This document shows positions 59,426 through 64,000 of a stretch of DNA of 64,000 bases, piece by piece. The stretch is from contig CAZVOA010000004.1 in NCBI GenBank assembly GCA_964628465.1, positions 1-64,000 on the forward strand. The letters run 5' to 3'. The notes beneath the pieces were generated by a model. It searched no databases. It had not been told where the DNA came from and worked only from the letters and a program-made list of their open reading frames with translations. The stretch comes from JAFGPS01 sp964628465. Its GTDB lineage: Bacteria; Planctomycetota; Phycisphaerae; Sedimentisphaerales; Anaerobacaceae. Position numbers and translations under genes: made by a program. How positions within the stretch are numbered: position 1 is the first letter of the stretch; each line of letters starts with the position of its first letter.

Positions 59426-59872
59426 ATGAATTCAAAAATTGAACAAGCGGTGGAGCAATTTGAAAAAGGGTTTAATTGTTCACAGGCGATATTAAGTACC
59501 TACTGCGAGCAATTAGGTCTTGATTACGAAACAGCATTAAAAATAGCAACCGGATTTGGCGGCGGCATGCACATTAATGGAACCTGCGGCGCAGTAACAG
59601 GAGCATTTATGGCACTCGGTTTAAAATATGGCAATATAATAGCTGAAGATAAAATTACAAAAGAAAATGTTTATATAAAAATTATTAAATTCTCAAATAG
59701 ATTCAGTGATCAACATGGTTCCATTCAATGTCACGAATTGCTTGGTTATGATATTACAACAAAAGAAGGCGTAGAAATAGCTCGCAAGAAAGGTGTCTTT
59801 TCTGTTATATGCCCAAAGCTGGTTAAATCCGCCGCGGAAATTCTTGAAGAAATGCTTAATGAAGATGTTTAA
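59426..59872 (+). CDS. C_GCAxxG_C_C family protein
   Basis: 148 residues. The family signature is split: FNCSQAILSTYC near the start, GTCGAVTGAFMALGLKYG in the middle, and a Cys in HGSIQCHELLG and VICPKLV later. The conserved Cys likely bind a metal or a redox cofactor. Members are common beside electron-transfer and amino acid genes. AGGAATAATA precedes the ATG. Confidence 0.82.
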   Translation: MNSKIEQAVEQFEKGFNCSQAILSTYCEQLGLDYETALKIATGFGGGMHINGTCGAVTGAFMALGLKYGNIIAEDKITKENVYIKIIKFSNRFSDQHGSIQCHELLGYDITTKEGVEIARKKGVFSVICPKLVKSAAEILEEMLNEDV

Positions 59873-59894
59873 GAAAACAATAAGGAAATGATAA

Positions 59895-60356
59895 ATGAAT
59901 ATTCTACAAGCTAAAATTGAAGATGCTCAGGAAATCATGAATTTACAAAAACTTGCTTATCTAAGTGAAGCTAAAATATATAACGATTTTACGATACAGC
60001 CGTTACATCAGAGTCTGGATGATATAGTATCAGAAATCGAATCGCAGTGTGTTTTAAAATATGTAGAAAACGATAAAATCTTCGGCTCCGTAAGAGCTTA
60101 TATGTCAGAAGGAACTTGCTTTATCAATAAACTTATTGTACATCCTGAATTTCAAAATCATGGAATAGGAACAAAATTATTAAAAGAAGTTGAAAGTAAT
60201 TTTAACCAAGCCAAGCGATTCGAGTTGTTTACCGGTTATAAAAGCCTGAAGAACCTTCATTTATATCGCAAACTTGGATTTGAAATATTTAAGAGAGAGA
60301 AAATTAATGAGGCGTTAACGCTTGTATTTATGAAAAAGGATGTTTCGATCAATTGA
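59895..60356 (+). CDS. GNAT-family N-acetyltransferase
   Basis: 153 residues with the acetyl-CoA-binding motif VHPEFQNHGIGTKLLKEVES. The middle strands (IFGSVRAYMSEGTCFINKLI) are standard GNAT. The acceptor is unknown. It overlaps the next gene by 4 bp if that begins at 60353. Confidence 0.85.
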   Translation: MNILQAKIEDAQEIMNLQKLAYLSEAKIYNDFTIQPLHQSLDDIVSEIESQCVLKYVENDKIFGSVRAYMSEGTCFINKLIVHPEFQNHGIGTKLLKEVESNFNQAKRFELFTGYKSLKNLHLYRKLGFEIFKREKINEALTLVFMKKDVSIN

Positions 60357-60358
60357 AT

Positions 60359-61039
60359 ATGGCTTTTGAATTAAAAAATGTTGTTCCATGGGGAAGAAAT
60401 TCTGATGAATATATCAGGATGTTCGACCTTAATGAAGAAGAACTTAAGTTTAATATTTTAAGTTGCGCTGATGGACCAGCGAGTTTCAATAGTGAAATGA
60501 CGAAACTGGGAAATAATATAATTTCATGCGACCCAATTTATGAATTTACAGCCGGACAACTTGAAACACAAATCGAATATACATATGACAAAGTAATGAA
60601 AGAAACATACAATAATAAAAATAACTTCGTATGGAACATTATTAAATCACCAGAAGAATTGGGTGAAGTTAGATTAAAGGCAATGAAAGAGTTTTTGTCA
60701 GATTTTGAAACAGGCAAGCTGCAGGGACGATATATAGTTGCGAGTCTGCCATCTCTACCATTGGAAGATAAAGAATTCGACTTGGCAATCTGCTCACACT
60801 TTTTATTCCTTTATACAGAACAATTATCAATGGATTTTCATCTTGCTTCTATTATGGAAATGTGTAGAGTTGCAAAAGAAGTTCGCATTTTTCCATTGCT
60901 GGATTTGAATTTGAATAAATCCAGACATCTTCCGACAATTTGTTCAGAATTGTATAAAGCGGGCTTGAATGTTGAAATAAATAAAGTACCCTATGAATTT
61001 CAAAGGGGTGGTAATGAAATGATGAAGATATTCATGTAG
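60359..61039 (+). CDS. SAM-methyltransferase-like protein
   Basis: 226 residues from the ATG at 60359; a TTG at 60353 overlapping the GNAT stop is possible. ILSCADGPASFNSEMTKLG and IISCDPIYEF resemble a divergent class I methyltransferase with motif I replaced by CADGPAS. Later PLEDKEFDLAICSHFLFLY matches motif IV. Function unknown. Confidence 0.7.
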   Translation: MAFELKNVVPWGRNSDEYIRMFDLNEEELKFNILSCADGPASFNSEMTKLGNNIISCDPIYEFTAGQLETQIEYTYDKVMKETYNNKNNFVWNIIKSPEELGEVRLKAMKEFLSDFETGKLQGRYIVASLPSLPLEDKEFDLAICSHFLFLYTEQLSMDFHLASIMEMCRVAKEVRIFPLLDLNLNKSRHLPTICSELYKAGLNVEINKVPYEFQRGGNEMMKIFM

Positions 61040-61052
61040 GAAATTATAATTT

Positions 61053-61547
61053 ATGTTGAAAATATACCCAGCCGAAACCGCTATAGATATTAATAATACA
61101 AAAATATTATTTTATGAATATCTCGATTATTTGAGGAAAGAGTTTCAGGCACAAAAAGACTTGCCATGGTTCATCGATTATTACCGTAACTTTGAAAAGG
61201 AGATAGAAGGCTTGCCGGGTCATTATTCTCCACCTTCCGGGTGTATTCTTCTGGTCGAATATAACTCACAACCAATTGGATGTGTTGGACTTGACAAACA
61301 GAGTCACGGCATATGTGAAATGAAAAGACTCTATATAAAACCTGAATTCCATCGAAGAGGTATCGGCACTGTTCTGTGCAAAGCACTTATGGATAAAGCA
61401 ATCTTATTGCAATATACACACATGCGATTAAGTACGGCTCTTGAAAATCCCAAGCATTTATACAGAGCTTTGGGATTCAGGGAAATACGTCCTTACAATA
61501 ATGTGCCCCTTCAAAACGCGGTTTTCATGGAATTGAAATTAATATAA
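61053..61547 (+). CDS. GNAT-family N-acetyltransferase
   Basis: 164 residues. Acetyl-CoA-binding phrase IKPEFHRRGIGTVLCKALMD and the lead-in MKRLYIKPEF are classical; ENPKHLYRALGFREIRPYN closes the fold. The start is the ATG at 61053 without a strong ribosome binding site, 13 bp after the previous stop. The acceptor is not predictable. Confidence 0.86.
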   Translation: MLKIYPAETAIDINNTKILFYEYLDYLRKEFQAQKDLPWFIDYYRNFEKEIEGLPGHYSPPSGCILLVEYNSQPIGCVGLDKQSHGICEMKRLYIKPEFHRRGIGTVLCKALMDKAILLQYTHMRLSTALENPKHLYRALGFREIRPYNNVPLQNAVFMELKLI

Positions 61548-61559
61548 AATACCCAAAAA

Positions 61560-62351
61560 ATGACAATAAATGCAATCATATTTGATTTTGATGATACACT
61601 CGCGGTTGAGAGAGCTTCCGCCGAAGAAGCTATGATGAAAACGTGTCAGAAGGTTCGCCAAAAGTATGATATTGAGCCGCAGGAGTTGTATGGCAATATT
61701 TGGGAAAAAGCACGTGAATTATGGCACAACAATTCGCCTGTCCGGAAATATTGTGTAGATGTCGCGATAAGTTCATGGGAAGGCCTATGGGGACGTTTCG
61801 AAGGAGAAGATGAAAATCTGAAAATACTTCGTTCATGGGTACCAACTTATCGAAAACTGGCATGGCACAACACCCTTCTCGAATCTGGAGTAGATGATAT
61901 TGATTTTGCGGAATATCTATCGAACGAATTTCCAAAACAAAGGCGGAAAATCCATAATGTTTTCGATGACGCTGAACCCAATTTAATCAGGCTGAAAAAG
62001 AAATACAAACTTGCACTTGTTACCAATGGAGCATCTGATTTGCAGCGTGAAAAAATCCAGGGATCCGGCCTTGCAAAATATTTTGACGAGATTGTGATAG
62101 CCGGAGATGTCGGAATCCGCAAACCTGAGCCGGATATTTTCAATATTGTTTTAAACAGAATCGGTACAAAACCGAACGAAGCGATTATGGTAGGTAATGA
62201 TCTTGAATCAGATATAGAAGGTGCTAATGAGGTCGGAATTAAAACTGTCTGGCTTAATCGCGGTAGAGAAAAAAATCAAAGCGATATAAAACCTGATTAC
62301 GAAATAAATAGTATGAATAAATTACAACACCTACTCAAAACTTTGGATTAG
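61560..62351 (+). CDS. HAD-superfamily hydrolase
   Basis: 263 residues. Motif I DFDDTLAVE (nucleophile Asp8 or its neighbour), motif II LVTNGASD, and motif IV MVGNDLESDIEGANEVGIKT are present. A helical cap of C1 type lies between motif I and II. It is a phosphatase or related hydrolase with unknown substrate, at the end of the operon. Confidence 0.87.
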   Translation: MTINAIIFDFDDTLAVERASAEEAMMKTCQKVRQKYDIEPQELYGNIWEKARELWHNNSPVRKYCVDVAISSWEGLWGRFEGEDENLKILRSWVPTYRKLAWHNTLLESGVDDIDFAEYLSNEFPKQRRKIHNVFDDAEPNLIRLKKKYKLALVTNGASDLQREKIQGSGLAKYFDEIVIAGDVGIRKPEPDIFNIVLNRIGTKPNEAIMVGNDLESDIEGANEVGIKTVWLNRGREKNQSDIKPDYEINSMNKLQHLLKTLD

Positions 62352-62361
62352 TTATTGAAGA

Positions 62362-62721
62362 TTAGAATTTAAACTGGTCTTTGAAGACAGTCTGGAAATC
62401 ATATACGTTATTGAAATCATCTATCGAATCGGTTGGCTGGGCGCTCATCCATTCGTTTTTTATCATCAGCCAGACGATTTCGCCGAAATCGCGTGTTGTT
62501 TTTATATCCCAGTCGTTCAAGACGGATTTGGCAAGCCTTCCCCATCGCTCCAGGGCGTATTTCCTCAATCCTTCGCAAAGAGTTTGGCCGCTTACATGGT
62601 TGGCCTTTTCCTCGGAAACGATTTTTTTCGCGGTATAACCAAGCCCTTCATAGACAAATCCAATTGCTTTTGCACTATAACGCCCATCTTCCAGGGCAAT
62701 TTGTTCGAGATTCTTTTTCAT
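62362..62721 (-). CDS. Minf_1886-type conserved protein
   Basis: 119 residues, convergent with the HAD gene. YSAKAIGFVYEGLGYTAKKI, then HVSGQTLCEGLRKYALERWG and then KSVLNDWDIKTTRDFGEIVW match the Minf_1886 family, common in planctomycetes and related phyla. Function unknown. Confidence 0.82.
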   Translation of the reverse strand: MKKNLEQIALEDGRYSAKAIGFVYEGLGYTAKKIVSEEKANHVSGQTLCEGLRKYALERWGRLAKSVLNDWDIKTTRDFGEIVWLMIKNEWMSAQPTDSIDDFNNVYDFQTVFKDQFKF

Positions 62722-62829
62722 TTACGTAACCCAGTCTCCATTTTGGGAAAAAATTCAATTCAACGTATCCATTCTATAATTTTCTACGCTTAAAGTCAAT
62801 ATTCAGACAGAAAAACCAAGTATTTTCTT

Positions 62830-64000
62830 CTAAACCAGCGACCATTTGAAACATGCACGTCTCAATACAGCTAAAAAGATGGCCCATAATAATACAATAG
62901 AACTCACAACAGAATAAGGATTTATTATAACCGAAGAAAATTCATGAACCCCTGCATCTGCAAAATTCTGGAAGGAAAGAAACAAAGCTATCATTATTGA
63001 ATACAGAATTATTACCATCAAAAATAATAATAAATGCTTCTTATAGAAAATCAGCCTGAATGTAAAAATAAAGGGTACCGCAAGAACAGGCAGCAATATA
63101 AAACTGAAACTGATTGGATGGAAAGAGACTGCTTTGTCAAATAAAATGAAATCCGGCATTATTGGTTTGGCAATATTTGTTAATACTATTACTACAGCAC
63201 ATATACACATTATGTAAAAGGTATATGTAATACTCAAGCCAAGAGCACTGTAAAACCTTTCCTTACGTCCATCTGAAATTAACATAGTAGAGAAAACAGG
63301 AATTTGTGTAAAAACTGTAACCATCAAAACCATCATGAATAATGCAAATGGAGATGACTGACGCGAATAACAAAACGCAAAAAGCATCGCAAGTAAAAAA
63401 AGTACACCCAACGGATTGAAATTTGAAAACTGTGGGCCATAAGTTTTATATAAGTTACCCCATATATATCTTCCCATGCCAAAGTATTTATACTTGTTCA
63501 TTTTTTTAAGAAAGAATCTTTCTACTGAAGGTTTTATTTGAAATCTAATTTTTCCTTTTTGTGACGCCAGCTTAAACTGATTATATTTTTCAAGTCTCTC
63601 TTTATTCCACATACCTATAATTGGCATTTGTGGAACTGCACAGAGCTTTCTGTGAATTTCAGAAAAATTCAATTTCCGCCAGATAAAAATACAACTTAAC
63701 AAACCGGCACTGATTAGAATAACAGGGTGCTGTAATATTAACCAGCCCAGAAAATCATAAGGACGGCTATAGAAAGAAGGCATAAACATTATTACCCAAA
63801 TAAATATTAATACGTTTCCTGTAATTAAAATCAGTTCCGCTCCCAATAAGAAGAAAATGATATTAGCAAAGAAAATGGGGATTACTACGCCGCTCCATCT
63901 ATCACCAAATACGAAAACAGCAGCAATTAATCCAAGAAAAAGACTTGCTATCACACATAATATTAATAGTACCTTTTTAACATTTTGCCTGTGTCCAGGC
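62830..64000 (-). CDS. Polytopic membrane protein, 5' end beyond the window
   Basis: At least 374 residues; the frame stays open to the window edge, reading LDTGKMLKKVLLILCVIASL before the first GTG, so the true start is at or past 64000. It has about nine hydrophobic helices and a cytoplasmic loop with FKLASQKGKIRFQIKPSVE. It resembles an ABC-2 type permease or a lipid flippase in outline, but no signature is visible. No ATPase gene is adjacent in the window. Confidence 0.55.
   Translation of the reverse strand, partial: PGHRQNVKKVLLILCVIASLFLGLIAAVFVFGDRWSGVVIPIFFANIIFFLLGAELILITGNVLIFIWVIMFMPSFYSRPYDFLGWLILQHPVILISAGLLSCIFIWRKLNFSEIHRKLCAVPQMPIIGMWNKERLEKYNQFKLASQKGKIRFQIKPSVERFFLKKMNKYKYFGMGRYIWGNLYKTYGPQFSNFNPLGVLFLLAMLFAFCYSRQSSPFALFMMVLMVTVFTQIPVFSTMLISDGRKERFYSALGLSITYTFYIMCICAVVIVLTNIAKPIMPDFILFDKAVSFHPISFSFILLPVLAVPFIFTFRLIFYKKHLLLFLMVIILYSIMIALFLSFQNFADAGVHEFSSVIINPYSVVSSIVLLWAIFLAVLRRACFKWSLV

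Overview
The window reads like a low-GC planctomycete of the Phycisphaerae type. This is inferred from several things together: an oversized multi-ring secretin, a giant secreted DUF2341/LamG/RHS protein, a DUF6677-like membrane protein behind a PpiD-like foldase, a Minf_1886-type protein, and IS3 and IS110 elements. No rRNA is present to confirm it.

Layout. (1) 0-16.2 kb: a 3176-residue secreted RHS protein on the minus strand. An IS3 element (710-2001) lies between its variable C-terminal tip and a small membrane-anchored protein. A GspC-like/GspD-like secretion pair diverges from it. (2) 16.2-29.7 kb: accessory DNA with small orphan proteins, a stop-interrupted zinc protein, a PHP-ATPase with a small overlapping partner, an IS3 remnant, a nuclease-like protein, a cluster of tiny hairpins (22359-22596), a block of minus-strand conserved hypothetical genes, an orphan DNA methyltransferase, and an IS110 transposase preceded by a structured, possibly bridge-RNA, segment. 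(3) 29.8-34.5 kb: a regulatory cluster of a CHAT protease, a soluble zf-HC2 protein with a degenerate HD-like C-terminus, an ECF-type sigma factor, and a Cys-rich protein with a sigma-region-4 helix-turn-helix. (4) 34.6-47.9 kb: a long co-directional run holding DUF932-like and zinc-ribbon proteins, a HerA/TraD-like ATPase with a nuclease-like tail, a vWA protein, a PP2C phosphatase, two protein kinases (a TerY-P-type set), an AEP-like primase, small membrane proteins, a radical SAM SPL-like protein and an HTH protein. (5) 48.0-50.04 kb: a 44-nt 3' half of tRNA-Val, a truncated gene, two HTH proteins and a tyrosine integrase whose last codons lie inside an intact tRNA-Tyr(GTA). This is an island end at a tRNA. 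(6) 50.1-64 kb: apparent chromosomal core with hemL, a PpiD-like protein, small membrane proteins, a secreted trypsin-like protease with a separate propeptide-like protein, then an operon behind a possible leader-peptide attenuator (methyltransferase, DMT permease, aminotransferase, C_GCAxxG_C_C protein, GNATs, HAD), and at the edge a multi-spanning membrane protein cut by the window.

How it fits together. Everything from about 16.9 to 49.98 kb looks like one or more integrated elements stacked against tRNA-Tyr. Two parts could be undescribed or little-described systems. The CHAT protease, zf-HC2 protein and ECF sigma factor have the parts of a protease-released sigma factor, similar in logic to the protease/sigma arm of type III-E CRISPR but without CRISPR here. 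The TerY-P-type set sits in line with a HerA-like ATPase-nuclease and a primase. The hairpin cluster at 22.4-22.6 kb and the leader at 56.36-56.55 kb are the clearest non-coding signals.
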